The notes beneath the pieces are model-generated. The model was not told the DNA's origin and searched no databases. It saw only the letters and a program-made list of their open reading frames with translations. Below, piece after piece: positions 1-6,769 of a DNA stretch of 49,871 nt. Made by a program: the position numbers and the translations under genes. Origin of the DNA: an uncultured Cloacibacillus sp. (GTDB lineage Bacteria; Synergistota; Synergistia; Synergistales; Synergistaceae). Where the stretch lies: NCBI GenBank assembly GCA_900545755.1, contig URAG01000007.1, forward strand, positions 1 to 49,871, written 5' to 3'. Within the stretch, counting starts at the first letter, position 1; every line of letters starts with the position of its first letter.

Positions 1-1
1 G

Positions 2-628
2 TTTATCCGTGTGTTCGAGGAAGAAGCGCGCAAGCTCGAGGGCATCGAATTCCTCGGCCAGGGCACGATCTATCCGGATATCATCGAAAGCGGCACAAAG
101 ACCGCGAAAGCCGTCAAGAGTCACCACAACGTTGGCGGTCTGCCAGAGGATCTCAAATTCGAGCTCGTTGAACCGCTGAAAATGCTTTTCAAGGACGAAG
201 TCCGCGCCTGCGGCAAAGCCCTCGGCTTGCCGGACAGCATGGTTTATCGTCAGCCATTCCCTGGTCCAGGTCTCGGCGTGCGCTGCCTTGGCGCCATCAC
301 CCGCGATCGTCTGGAAGCCGTGCGCGAGTCTGACGCGATTCTGCGCGAAGAATTTGAGAAAAACGGCCTCGCCGGAAAAGTTTGGCAGTATTTCACAGCC
401 ATTCCAGATCTCAAGAGCGTCGGTGTTCGTGATAACAAGCGTGCCGACGAATGGTGCGTGATCATCCGCGCCGTCAACACCATTGACGCCATGACCGCAA
501 CCGTTGAAAACGTGCCGTTTGAATTGCTCCAGCACATCACCGCCCGTATCACCAGCGAAGTGAAGGGCGTCAACCGTGTGCTCTACGATCTTACACCAAA
601 ACCAACCGGCACCATCGAATGGGAATAA
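2..628 (+). CDS. guaA: GMP synthase (glutamine-hydrolysing), C-terminal part
   Basis: This is the 3' end of the gene for GMP synthase, which amidates XMP to GMP using glutamine and ATP in the cytoplasm. The reading frame is already open at the window edge, so the glutaminase domain and the ATP-pyrophosphatase P-loop lie outside. What remains is the end of the ATP-PPase domain and the dimerisation domain. It carries the hallmark [10 protein letters not shown] stretch and the family's typical C-terminus ending KPTGTIEWE. Isoleucine is written ATC or ATT, never ATA, unlike the genes beyond about 4 kb. guaA 3' ends are a known integration site for genomic islands, but no integrase and no second copy of the guaA end is visible here. 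Confidence 0.97.
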   Translation, partial: FIRVFEEEARKLEGIEFLGQGTIYPDIIESGTKTAKAVKSHHNVGGLPEDLKFELVEPLKMLFKDEVRACGKALGLPDSMVYRQPFPGPGLGVRCLGAITRDRLEAVRESDAILREEFEKNGLAGKVWQYFTAIPDLKSVGVRDNKRADEWCVIIRAVNTIDAMTATVENVPFELLQHITARITSEVKGVNRVLYDLTPKPTGTIEWE

Positions 629-684
629 TCAATGATCAGCAGGCGTCCTTTGCGGGCGCCTGTTTTTGCAATGGAGGAAGAGAT

Positions 685-1236
685 ATGACCGATACAAAGA
701 TTTACCAGGCGGCGCCTCCTGATCCGTTTCTGGCAAAGCGTTTTGTTTTTCGCAGCATTCTGCCAGAGGAAGCAGAGCAGGCTGTGACCATCGAGACAGA
801 GTGTTTCCCACCGCACGAAGCCTGCAAGCCAGAGATCATGCGGGCGCGCGTCGCCATTGCGCCGGAGCGTTTTCTCGTCGCCGTCGACCGCGAAAGTGGG
901 CGAATCGCCGGCTTCATCGACGGGCTGGCGACAAACGACGCGCATCTGCGCGACGCCATCTACACCGATCCCTCGCTGCACGATCCCGCCGGGCGCAATG
1001 TCATGATCCTCGGCGTCAACGTGCTGCCTGCCTATCGCCGCCAGGGATTGGCGCGGGAGATGGTCGCGCAGTTTCTGTGCCGTGAGCAGAGTAGCGGCAC
1101 CGAGCGCGTCATCCTCACCTGCCTGGCGCATCGCGTGGAGATGTACGAAGGCTTCGGCTTTCGCACGATCGGCGATTCTGACTCCACCTGGGGCGATGAG
1201 CAATGGATCGAGATGGATGTGCGGTTGAAACTATGA
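685..1236 (+). CDS. GNAT-family N-acetyltransferase
   Basis: This is a 183-residue protein of the Gcn5-related N-acetyltransferase fold, which transfers acetyl from acetyl-CoA to an amine. The substrate cannot be told. The acetyl-CoA-binding signature is visible as VNVLPAYRRQGLAREMV in the middle of the protein, followed by a C-terminal YEGFGFR motif typical of the family's last strands. The chosen ATG at 685 has a GGAGG Shine-Dalgarno at 673-677; the open frame extends further upstream but without a ribosome site. Its last codons and stop form the left copy of a 13-bp direct repeat that recurs after the AbiE pair. This suggests the gene was once followed directly by the aldo/keto reductase. 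Confidence 0.88.
   Translation: MTDTKIYQAAPPDPFLAKRFVFRSILPEEAEQAVTIETECFPPHEACKPEIMRARVAIAPERFLVAVDRESGRIAGFIDGLATNDAHLRDAIYTDPSLHDPAGRNVMILGVNVLPAYRRQGLAREMVAQFLCREQSSGTERVILTCLAHRVEMYEGFGFRTIGDSDSTWGDEQWIEMDVRLKL
1224..1236 (+). repeat. 13-bp direct repeat, left copy, flanking the AbiE module
   Basis: GTTGAAACTATGA overlaps the last codons and stop of the GNAT gene. An identical 13-mer occurs at 2760-2772, just after the AbiEii stop. Removing one copy together with the interval would join the GNAT stop to the ribosome-binding site of the aldo/keto reductase. This is the pattern left by insertion of a cassette, or by recombination between short repeats. Confidence 0.7.
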
Positions 1237-1260
1237 GCGTAGGAACGGAAAAATTGCTTG

Positions 1261-1305
1261 ATTTTCACCGGATAGTCTCATAAAATGAGACTGTGAGGTG
1301 AAAAT
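1261..1305 (+). promoter_or_regulatory. Nested palindrome overlapping the abiEi ribosome-binding site (candidate autoregulatory operator)
   Basis: Two concentric inverted repeats end at the abiEi start codon. The outer arms are ATTTTCACC (1261-1269) and GGTGAAAAT (1297-1305). The inner arms are AGTCTCAT (1274-1281) and ATGAGACT (1285-1292) around an AAA centre. The right outer arm contains part of the Shine-Dalgarno sequence (GAGGTGA). AbiEi antitoxins are known to repress their own operon by binding inverted repeats, so this is the natural operator candidate. As RNA it could also fold and hide the ribosome site. Confidence 0.72.
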
Positions 1306-1893
1306 ATGATAAAAACGACGAACATGATGCTGGAATCGCTAAAGGATTATGCCAATCCTAAAGCCAAGCTGGCGCGGATGGTGAAAAATAGAGAATGCTT
1401 TCCAATTGTGAAGGGCTTGTACGAAACGGAGCGAAACGTACCAGCGCATCTTTTAGCTGGAAGCATTTATGGGCCGTCGTATATTTCTTTTGAATATGCG
1501 TTGGGTCATTATGGATTGATTCCAGAACGGGTGGTTGTCGTGACGTGTGCGACGTTTGAGAAGAAAAAGAAAAAGCGATATGAAACACTGTTTGGCACGT
1601 TCTCCTATCGTGACGTTCCTGCTGCGGCTTTTCCATTGGCGTTGAGATTGGTGCAGGAGGGGGAGTATTTTTACCGGATCGCTGAACCGGAGAAGGCTTT
1701 ATGTGATGAGATTTATATTCAATCACCGGTGGCAAATAATAAAGAAATGGCAGCGCTGCTTTTGGATGATCTGCGTATTGAAGAAAAACAGCTGGCCGCG
1801 CTCGATGTGGAAAAAATTGCCAGGCTTGCACCGCATTATCATTCGACAAACGTCAGGCGGTTGGCGGCTTTTTTGAGGAAGGTGAAAAAATGA
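1306..1893 (+). CDS. AbiEi-family antitoxin / transcriptional regulator (type IV toxin-antitoxin)
   Basis: This 195-residue protein resembles AbiEi antitoxins. These have an N-terminal winged-helix DNA-binding region and a C-terminal domain that counters the partner toxin. The family-like signature is the stretch SYISFEYALGHYGLIPE around residues 58-75, and AEPEKALCDEIY further on, typical of 'abortive infection protein AbiEi' relatives. The start at 1306 follows GAGGTGA at 7 bases' spacing. The stop overlaps the toxin start by four bases (ATGA), indicating translational coupling. The gene is less GC-rich than its neighbours, in keeping with horizontal transfer. It is likely autoregulated through the palindrome immediately upstream. 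In known type IV systems, antitoxin and toxin do not bind each other. Confidence 0.88.
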   Translation: MIKTTNMMLESLKDYANPKAKLARMVKNRECFPIVKGLYETERNVPAHLLAGSIYGPSYISFEYALGHYGLIPERVVVVTCATFEKKKKKRYETLFGTFSYRDVPAAAFPLALRLVQEGEYFYRIAEPEKALCDEIYIQSPVANNKEMAALLLDDLRIEEKQLAALDVEKIARLAPHYHSTNVRRLAAFLRKVKK

Positions 1894-2756
1894 GCACAGC
1901 GATCGAACGGATGCTTGAAAGCTACGAGGTCGAGACGATCTATGATCAGAAAAATGCGATGAAAGAGATCATGCAGGAGATTGTGCTTTGCGGATTATCA
2001 CGTGCTGGATTTTTCAAAAAAGCTGCATTTTATGGTGGCACGGCATTGCGCATTTTTTATGATCTGGATCGCTTTTCCGAGGATCTGGACTTTTCACTGA
2101 TACAGCCGGATCTTGGATTTTCGCTGAAAGACTATTTTCCAATATTGGAAAAAGAAGTGGCGGCGTTTGGTATTCGTGTGGATATTCAGGAGAGAGAAAA
2201 GCACCAAGAAAGTGCGATCCAGTCCGCCTTTCTGAAGGGAAATACGCGCGAGCATTTGCTGCTGTTCTACGCAGACGAGGCGGCAGCAGGACATGTTGCA
2301 GCGAATGAAATGATTAAGATAAAGTTTGAAGTGGATATTAATCCGCCGGCGTACGCGAGCTTTGAGCACAAATACCGCCTGCTGCCTGTTCCGTATGAGG
2401 TAAAGATATATGATCTGCCTTCGCTTTTTGCGGGAAAAATTCATGCCGTACTTTGTCGTGGCTGGAAAAGTCGCGTGAAGGGGCGTGATCTCTATGATTA
2501 TGTGTTCTATCTTTCTAAAGGCGCCACTGTGAATCGACAGCATTTGCAGGCGCGGCTGCTTCAGTCGAATTGCGTGCCGGAGGATTTTTCTTGCTCGTCA
2601 GAAAATCTCCGAGCGCTGTTGAACGAACGTTTTGCGCAGATTGATTATAAACAGGCGAAACGAGATGTGGAACCATTTATCTCAAGCTCATCGATGTTGG
2701 AACTTTGGTCTGCGGATTTTTTTAATCAAATTACAGAAGGATTGCGTGTATGCTAA
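1890..2756 (+). CDS. AbiEii/AbiGii-family nucleotidyltransferase toxin
   Basis: This 288-residue protein is the toxin partner of the upstream AbiEi-like gene. AbiEii toxins are DNA polymerase beta-type nucleotidyltransferases that act on RNA or nucleotide targets and give phage abortive infection. The catalytic fingerprint is complete: YGGTALR at residues 48-54, then RFSEDLDFSL at 61-70 carrying the paired metal-binding acidic residues. A further conserved segment, LPSLFAGKIHAVLCRGWKSRVKGRDLYDY, lies around residues 175-205 and is characteristic of this family; its lysine and arginine residues are probably nucleotide-binding. Start and antitoxin stop overlap as ATGA. The gene appears intact, and its composition is AT-richer than the flanking genes. 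Confidence 0.92.
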   Translation: MSTAIERMLESYEVETIYDQKNAMKEIMQEIVLCGLSRAGFFKKAAFYGGTALRIFYDLDRFSEDLDFSLIQPDLGFSLKDYFPILEKEVAAFGIRVDIQEREKHQESAIQSAFLKGNTREHLLLFYADEAAAGHVAANEMIKIKFEVDINPPAYASFEHKYRLLPVPYEVKIYDLPSLFAGKIHAVLCRGWKSRVKGRDLYDYVFYLSKGATVNRQHLQARLLQSNCVPEDFSCSSENLRALLNERFAQIDYKQAKRDVEPFISSSSMLELWSADFFNQITEGLRVC

Positions 2757-2759
2757 AGC

Positions 2760-2772
2760 GTTGAAACTATGA
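2760..2772 (+). repeat. 13-bp direct repeat, right copy
   Basis: This copy of GTTGAAACTATGA is identical to 1224-1236. It lies four bases after the AbiEii stop codon and just ahead of the GAGAGGAG ribosome site of the aldo/keto reductase. The pair brackets exactly the AbiE operator and both AbiE genes. Confidence 0.7.
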
Positions 2773-2791
2773 CGAGAGGAGTAGAAATATC

Positions 2792-3907
2792 ATGAAAAAA
2801 TTTGGTTTTGGACTCATGCGTCTGCCGCTGTTGGATCAGGCGGACACAAAGAGCGTAGATATTGAAACTGTGAAAAAGATGGTGGATGCATTTCTCGCTA
2901 CTGGTTTTTCGTATTTCGACACAGCAGCCTGCTACCATGACGGGCAGAGTGAGATCGCTTTTCGTGAAGCAGTCGTGAAGCGGTATCCGCGCGAAAATTT
3001 TACGATCACCGACAAGCTGACGATGTTCATGCTCGAAAAGCCGGAGGAGGTGCCGGACTTTTTCGCCGGTCAGCTCGAACGCCTGGGCGTGGAGTACATC
3101 GATTACTACTGGCTGCATGGCATGGAGGCGAGCTCCTATGCCAAGGCGGAAGAATTTCACGCCTTTGATTTTGTTCATCAGCTCAAGGAAGCGGGCAAGG
3201 TGAAACACCTTGGCTTTTCCTTCCACGGCGACGCCGAGCTTTTGGAAGAGATCCTCAGCAAGCATCCAGAGATGGAGTATGTACAGCTGCAGCTCAATTA
3301 CCTCGATTGGGACGACGCCCAGGTGCAGTCCCGTCTCTGCTACGAGGTGGCCACCCGCCACAAAAAGCCGGTCATCGTCATGGAACCGGTCAAGGGCGGG
3401 GCGCTGGCGACGATTCCGGCCGAGGCTGAGAAACTCCTCCATGACGCCCATCCCGACTGGTCGACGGCGTCCTGGGCGGTGCGTTTTGCCGCTTCGCCGG
3501 AGAACGTCATGGTGGTGCTCTCGGGCATGAGCAATGAAGCGCAGATGGCCGACAACGTCGGCTACATGAAGGACTTCGCGCCGCTCAGCGCCGACGAAGA
3601 AGCGGTCATCGACAAGGCCAAGACGATCATTCAAAATGCCATCGCCATCCCCTGCACCGCCTGCCGCTATTGCGTCGACGGCTGCCCACAGCACATCGCC
3701 ATTCCAGACTGCTTCGGCCTCTACAACGACTTGCACCGCTTCGGCCCGTCGCAGCTGGGCAACGTCCGCCATCGCTATGGCAACCTTATCAAGAAGAACG
3801 GCAAAGCTTCCGACTGCATCGCATGCGGCACCTGCGAAAGCCGCTGCCCACAGCATCTGACCATCCGCCAGTACCTCAAAGACGTGGCCGCCGCATTGGA
3901 AGCATAA
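2792..3907 (+). CDS. Aldo/keto reductase with C-terminal 2x[4Fe-4S] domain
   Basis: This is a 371-residue cytoplasmic oxidoreductase. The first ~285 residues are an aldo/keto reductase TIM barrel with FGFGLMRLP at the start and the usual catalytic set: Asp in YFDTAACYHDG (Tyr follows), Lys in TDKLT and His in YYWLHGM. The C-terminal ~80 residues carry two ferredoxin-like cysteine clusters, CTACRYCVDGCP and CIACGTCESRCP, which should bind [4Fe-4S] clusters. This architecture is a recognised subgroup of anaerobe AKRs whose substrates are mostly unknown. The ATG at 2792 follows GAGAGGAG. There are no ATA codons among about 20 isoleucines, as in guaA and in contrast to genes to the right. A strong bidirectional hairpin follows the gene. 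Confidence 0.93.
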   Translation: MKKFGFGLMRLPLLDQADTKSVDIETVKKMVDAFLATGFSYFDTAACYHDGQSEIAFREAVVKRYPRENFTITDKLTMFMLEKPEEVPDFFAGQLERLGVEYIDYYWLHGMEASSYAKAEEFHAFDFVHQLKEAGKVKHLGFSFHGDAELLEEILSKHPEMEYVQLQLNYLDWDDAQVQSRLCYEVATRHKKPVIVMEPVKGGALATIPAEAEKLLHDAHPDWSTASWAVRFAASPENVMVVLSGMSNEAQMADNVGYMKDFAPLSADEEAVIDKAKTIIQNAIAIPCTACRYCVDGCPQHIAIPDCFGLYNDLHRFGPSQLGNVRHRYGNLIKKNGKASDCIACGTCESRCPQHLTIRQYLKDVAAALEA

Positions 3908-3921
3908 ACCTGCAATAAAAA

Positions 3922-3957
3922 ACGCGCAGCGCTCTCATTTTTGAGAACGCTGCGCGC
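3922..3957 (+). terminator. Bidirectional terminator between the aldo/keto reductase and queF
   Basis: A roughly 16-bp, nearly perfect stem (arms at 3922-3937 and 3942-3957, one mismatch) has a short T-rich loop. An A-run lies on its left side and T-rich sequence on its right. It sits between two convergent genes and can serve both. Confidence 0.85.
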
Positions 3958-3964
3958 TTTGGTT

Positions 3965-4462
3965 TTAGCGATTGTTGACCATTTCCGGCATCATGTCGTG
4001 CCAGACCAGGCGCTGCTCGGCGATGGTTTCCCATTTCGTGCCGGCTTTGCCGTGGTTCACGTAAGGGTCGATGGAGATGCCGCCGCGTGGCAGGAATTTG
4101 CCCCAGACTTCGATGTATTTCGGATCGAGCAGACGGACGAGGTCGTTCATGATGATGTTCACGCAATCTTCGTGGAAGTCGCCGTGGTTGCGGAAGCTGA
4201 AAAGGTACAGCTTGAGCGACTTGCTTTCCACCATGCGCTCGCCCGGCACATATGAGATGTATATAGTTGCGAAATCAGGCTGCCCGGTCATAGGACACAG
4301 GCTTGTGAACTCGGGGCAGTTGAATTTGACGAAGTAGTCGTTGTCTGGGTGTTTGTTTGGAAATGTCTCAAGCAGCTCCGGGGCGTAGTCGTCCGGGTAG
4401 GACACCCGCTTATTGCCGAGCAGGGATACGCCGTTCAATTCTTCTTTCGTGCGTCCGCTCAT
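3965..4462 (-). CDS. queF: NADPH-dependent 7-cyano-7-deazaguanine (preQ0) reductase
   Basis: QueF reduces the nitrile of preQ0 to the amine of preQ1 in queuosine biosynthesis, using two NADPH. At 165 residues this is the short, unimodular (type I) form. The family signature ESKSLKLY is at residues 79-86. The catalytic cysteine is C56 in FTSLCP, and the catalytic aspartate D63 is in QPDFA. The NHGDFHED stretch near 92-99 supplies conserved His and Glu residues. The start has AAGGAG upstream. The gene lies 29 bases downstream of queT on the same strand, so the two probably share a transcript. This pairs preQ1 synthesis with import of a queuosine precursor. Confidence 0.96.
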   Translation of the reverse strand: MSGRTKEELNGVSLLGNKRVSYPDDYAPELLETFPNKHPDNDYFVKFNCPEFTSLCPMTGQPDFATIYISYVPGERMVESKSLKLYLFSFRNHGDFHEDCVNIIMNDLVRLLDPKYIEVWGKFLPRGGISIDPYVNHGKAGTKWETIAEQRLVWHDMMPEMVNNR

Positions 4463-4491
4463 ATTTTATCGCTCCTTGTCATTCAATTTGC

Positions 4492-5004
4492 TTAAATGTT
4501 GTTTTTGCCGTGCGCCGTAGCGGCGGACAGCTGTCGCGCGCTTTCAAGCGCCTTCACCAGCGCCACGCCCGCGACTGACGGGATAAGCTGCCCGACGCAC
4601 AGGTTGAGCGCCATCAGCGGGTATGGTATTGCCAGAATGTAAGAGAGATATGTCGACACGCCGAGACCGGGCACCAGCACGATAGGCACGGCTATCAGCA
4701 GCTTGTTCCAGTTTTTGCGGCGTATCAGGGCGATGCAGTAGGCGGTCGTCACGCCGACGATGAAGCCGCCGATCATATCCGCTGCGCCGAAACCACCGAA
4801 CAGCATATTGGAGAGGAGGTTTGCGAGGCCGAGCGGCACGACGAGGAACGGGAAAAGATATGCAAGGGCGTACAGGCTGGTCGCGATACGGATCTGGTAA
4901 GCGCCGAAGGAAAAGCTCGACGTGAGAGAGAGCGCCACTATGTAGAGCGCCATCACCATAGCGGAAAAGGTCAGTTTTTGCAGCCTGTTCATGTTGTTTT
5001 CCAT
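4492..5004 (-). CDS. queT: QueT-family transporter (predicted S component for a queuosine precursor)
   Basis: This is a 170-residue integral membrane protein with about five or six hydrophobic segments and very few charges between residues 10 and 155. Its N-terminal pattern (LTFSAMVMALYIVALSL, then FGAYQIRIATSLYALAYLFP) matches the QueT family, predicted substrate-binding components of energy-coupling-factor vitamin transporters. No ECF A or T component is present, as expected for group II systems that share one energiser. GGAGGT precedes the ATG. A strong hairpin with a T-run ends about 10 bases upstream of that ribosome site, which points to transcription attenuation. queF follows downstream. 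Confidence 0.87.
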   Translation of the reverse strand: MENNMNRLQKLTFSAMVMALYIVALSLTSSFSFGAYQIRIATSLYALAYLFPFLVVPLGLANLLSNMLFGGFGAADMIGGFIVGVTTAYCIALIRRKNWNKLLIAVPIVLVPGLGVSTYLSYILAIPYPLMALNLCVGQLIPSVAGVALVKALESARQLSAATAHGKNNI

Positions 5005-5021
5005 ATTTATTACCTCCGTAA

Positions 5022-5056
5022 TAAAAAATCCCCGGTTCCTTCATAAAACCGGGGAT
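5022..5056 (-). terminator. Attenuator-type terminator in the queT leader
   Basis: Read on the minus strand, a perfect 10-bp stem (arms 5047-5056 and 5028-5037) with a 9-base loop is followed by six T residues (5023-5028). It is located immediately before the queT ribosome-binding site. A terminator placed inside the leader implies conditional readthrough, as in preQ1-controlled genes. Confidence 0.75.
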
Positions 5057-5114
5057 ATTGTATCGATAGCGATTGTCCGCGCGCAGCCGCTCGATCTCCC
5101 GCCGCGGCGCTGCT

Positions 5115-5151
5115 AAGCTATTTTTTGTCGTCCCTAGTTTTGTTTAACGAC
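5115..5151 (-). promoter_or_regulatory. Possible preQ1-I-like aptamer in the queT leader (tentative)
   Basis: On the minus strand, a 5-bp stem (GTCGT/ACGAC at 5147-5151 and 5127-5131) encloses a 15-base loop. An A-rich tail (AAAAAATAG) follows directly. The loop contains CTA, which can pair with TAG in the tail to form an H-type pseudoknot, the general plan of preQ1 class I aptamers. The loop and tail motifs are not the canonical ones, and the attenuator hairpin lies about 60 bases further down. This is only a suggestion based on geometry and gene context. Confidence 0.25.
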
Positions 5152-5316
5152 AGGATGGTTTCGAACTGTCGGCCGTCGATATAGCAAAGGTGCGTGCATT
5201 TGCCATATCTCAAACGGTTGATTATGTTAAACGATTTTTCCCCCTTTTGCAACATAAAGGGCGCTGGCTGCCTTTCTGTCGTGGATCTACAGCGAGCGAA
5301 TCCACAAAAAAGGCAA

Positions 5317-5350
5317 CGAAAAAGCGGCCCGTTTGCAGGGCCGCTTTTTA
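5317..5350 (-). terminator. Terminator downstream of dctP
   Basis: A perfect stem GCGGCCC/GGGCCGC, extended by AAA/TTT pairs (5321-5330 with 5338-5347), has a 7-base loop and T-runs on both strands. It lies 25 bases after the dctP stop codon. The stretch between it and the queT attenuator (about 5057-5316) holds no gene that I recognise. Confidence 0.85.
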
Positions 5351-5374
5351 TTTCGGAATCGTTCAGCGATCGGC

Positions 5375-6376
5375 TTATTTGCCGAGGTGCTCTCTGAATT
5401 CCTTCATGAGTTCGGGGGTCATTCCGCGCTCGCCGAGCTTCTCCCAAGTCGTGATGCAGGCTTCCTTGAGGGGCTGGAGCTCTTCAGGCGTGTAGGTGTA
5501 AACCTCGATGCCCTTCTTCTTCATGAGGTCCATGTACTTCATATCTTCGGACTGAGCGGTTTCGATGGACTTGATGGTGAAGTTCTTCGCGGCTTCCTGG
5601 AATATCTTCTGCTCCTCGGGGGAGAGCTTCTGCCAGGACTTCTCGCTGATCATGAGCGGGAGGTACTCCATTGAGTAGTTGGTGGCGTACCAGTACTTGA
5701 TGACGTCGCCGAGGCTCGTGTAGACGGCCGCGGTAGCCATAGCGTTGACGGAGTCGCAGACGCCGGTCTGGAGCGACTGGTAGACGTCGGCCCAAGGAAT
5801 GGTGATGGTGCGGAAGCCCATCGCCTGAGCGCCGAGCATGTAGGTGTCCATGTTCGGGACGCGGGTGAGGACGCCCTTGTCGACTTTCGGGTTGAGCGGT
5901 TCTTTGAGGGGCTTCGTCGAGCCGACGCCGATCATGCCTTCGACATAGGAGCCGAGGACGCGGACGCCGAGGGCGGAGCCGAGTTCGTTAAGCTTGTTCG
6001 GGAGCCACGCGCCGGGGGCGAAAACTTCCTTCGCCTGGTCGTAGCTGTTGACGTAGCCGTTGATGTAGACGAGCTCGAAGCGCGGGTCGAAGGAGCTCGC
6101 GAACGACGTTACCGACATGTCGACGGTGCCGCGGATGAGCTCTTCCATGACGAGCGTATAGTCGCCGAGCTGGCTGGCGGGATAAACTTCGATTTTAACG
6201 TGGCCGTTGGTCTTATCCGCGATTTCCTTCGCGAAGTCCTGCATCATCTTCGTGCACTGGTGCTCGACCGGCTGCTGTCCCGCAAAACGGAAAACGATCT
6301 GATCCGCCGCGAGGGCCGCCGACGCCATCATGGCGCAGACGAGGACGGACATCATAAGTACTGCCAACTTCTTCAT
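5375..6376 (-). CDS. dctP: TRAP transporter solute-binding protein, DctP family
   Basis: This is a 333-residue periplasmic receptor for a tripartite ATP-independent (TRAP) transporter, which takes up organic acids using a sodium gradient. Residues 1-23 are a signal peptide (basic MKK, hydrophobic core, ALA before ADQ). The mature part starts FRFAGQQPVEHQCTKMMQDFAKEI, the usual DctP opening. The conserved ligand-arginine segment LTRVPNMDTY occurs around residues 165-175, and NAMATAAVYTSLGDVIKYW further on. The substrate cannot be predicted from this. The membrane subunits DctQ and DctM are absent from both sides, so the receptor must use partners encoded elsewhere or be an orphan. GGGAGAGG precedes the ATG. 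A consensus promoter lies 120 bases upstream and a terminator follows. Confidence 0.92.
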   Translation of the reverse strand: MKKLAVLMMSVLVCAMMASAALAADQIVFRFAGQQPVEHQCTKMMQDFAKEIADKTNGHVKIEVYPASQLGDYTLVMEELIRGTVDMSVTSFASSFDPRFELVYINGYVNSYDQAKEVFAPGAWLPNKLNELGSALGVRVLGSYVEGMIGVGSTKPLKEPLNPKVDKGVLTRVPNMDTYMLGAQAMGFRTITIPWADVYQSLQTGVCDSVNAMATAAVYTSLGDVIKYWYATNYSMEYLPLMISEKSWQKLSPEEQKIFQEAAKNFTIKSIETAQSEDMKYMDLMKKKGIEVYTYTPEELQPLKEACITTWEKLGERGMTPELMKEFREHLGK

Positions 6377-6493
6377 TGCTTGTTACCTCTCCCTTCAGGT
6401 TTTCGCTTTTATAACTACGGCCCGCGAGGGCCGCAAAAGCCGGTTAAAGAAACATACAGAAAAAAGTGAGCAATTCCACTAACTTCATTGTAA

Positions 6494-6522
6494 AAGATAT
6501 ATCAGAAGGGCCTCTATGTCAA
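6494..6522 (-). promoter_or_regulatory. Sigma70-type promoter for dctP
   Basis: The minus strand has a perfect TTGACA at -35 (6517-6522), a 17-base spacer and TATCTT at -10 (6494-6499). This gives a leader of about 110 bases. The leader includes a small CGGCCC-GCGA-GGGCCG hairpin at about 6418-6433. Confidence 0.75.
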
Positions 6523-6722
6523 CGTTAGAATTTTTGGATGAAAAAATAAAAAATATTTTTGTAAAATTTATAATATAGCAAAAGAGTGAATTTGAATTGA
6601 TTCTTATTGCGCGTGTAAAGGCGCAAAGCGCGTGCGATTCAGAATTGGACGGGAGCGGCATGCACGGCGGGGCGGGTCTTGTCGTACGACATCCCGACGC
6701 CGCGCTGCTTAGAAGGGCGTTA
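6523..6722. other. Intergenic region between dctP and the cysE terminator
   Basis: An AT-rich block (about 6530-6600) lies upstream of the dctP promoter and may be an activator or UP-type region. The rest is GC-rich, and I see no gene in it. Confidence 0.5.
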
Positions 6723-6761
6723 AAAACAGCAGTGCGCCGCGGAAATTTTCATCCGCGGCGC
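6723..6761 (-). terminator. Terminator downstream of cysE
   Basis: A perfect 10-bp GC-rich stem (6734-6743 with 6752-6761) has an AATTTTCA loop. On the minus strand a TGCTGTTTTTA tail follows. It lies just past the cysE stop. Confidence 0.75.
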
Positions 6762-6769
6762 TCGAAAAA

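Noticed and set aside
1..4000. Integrated genomic island at the guaA 3' end
   Set aside because: No integrase and no repeat of the guaA end were found within the window. Only the small AbiE insertion is supported.
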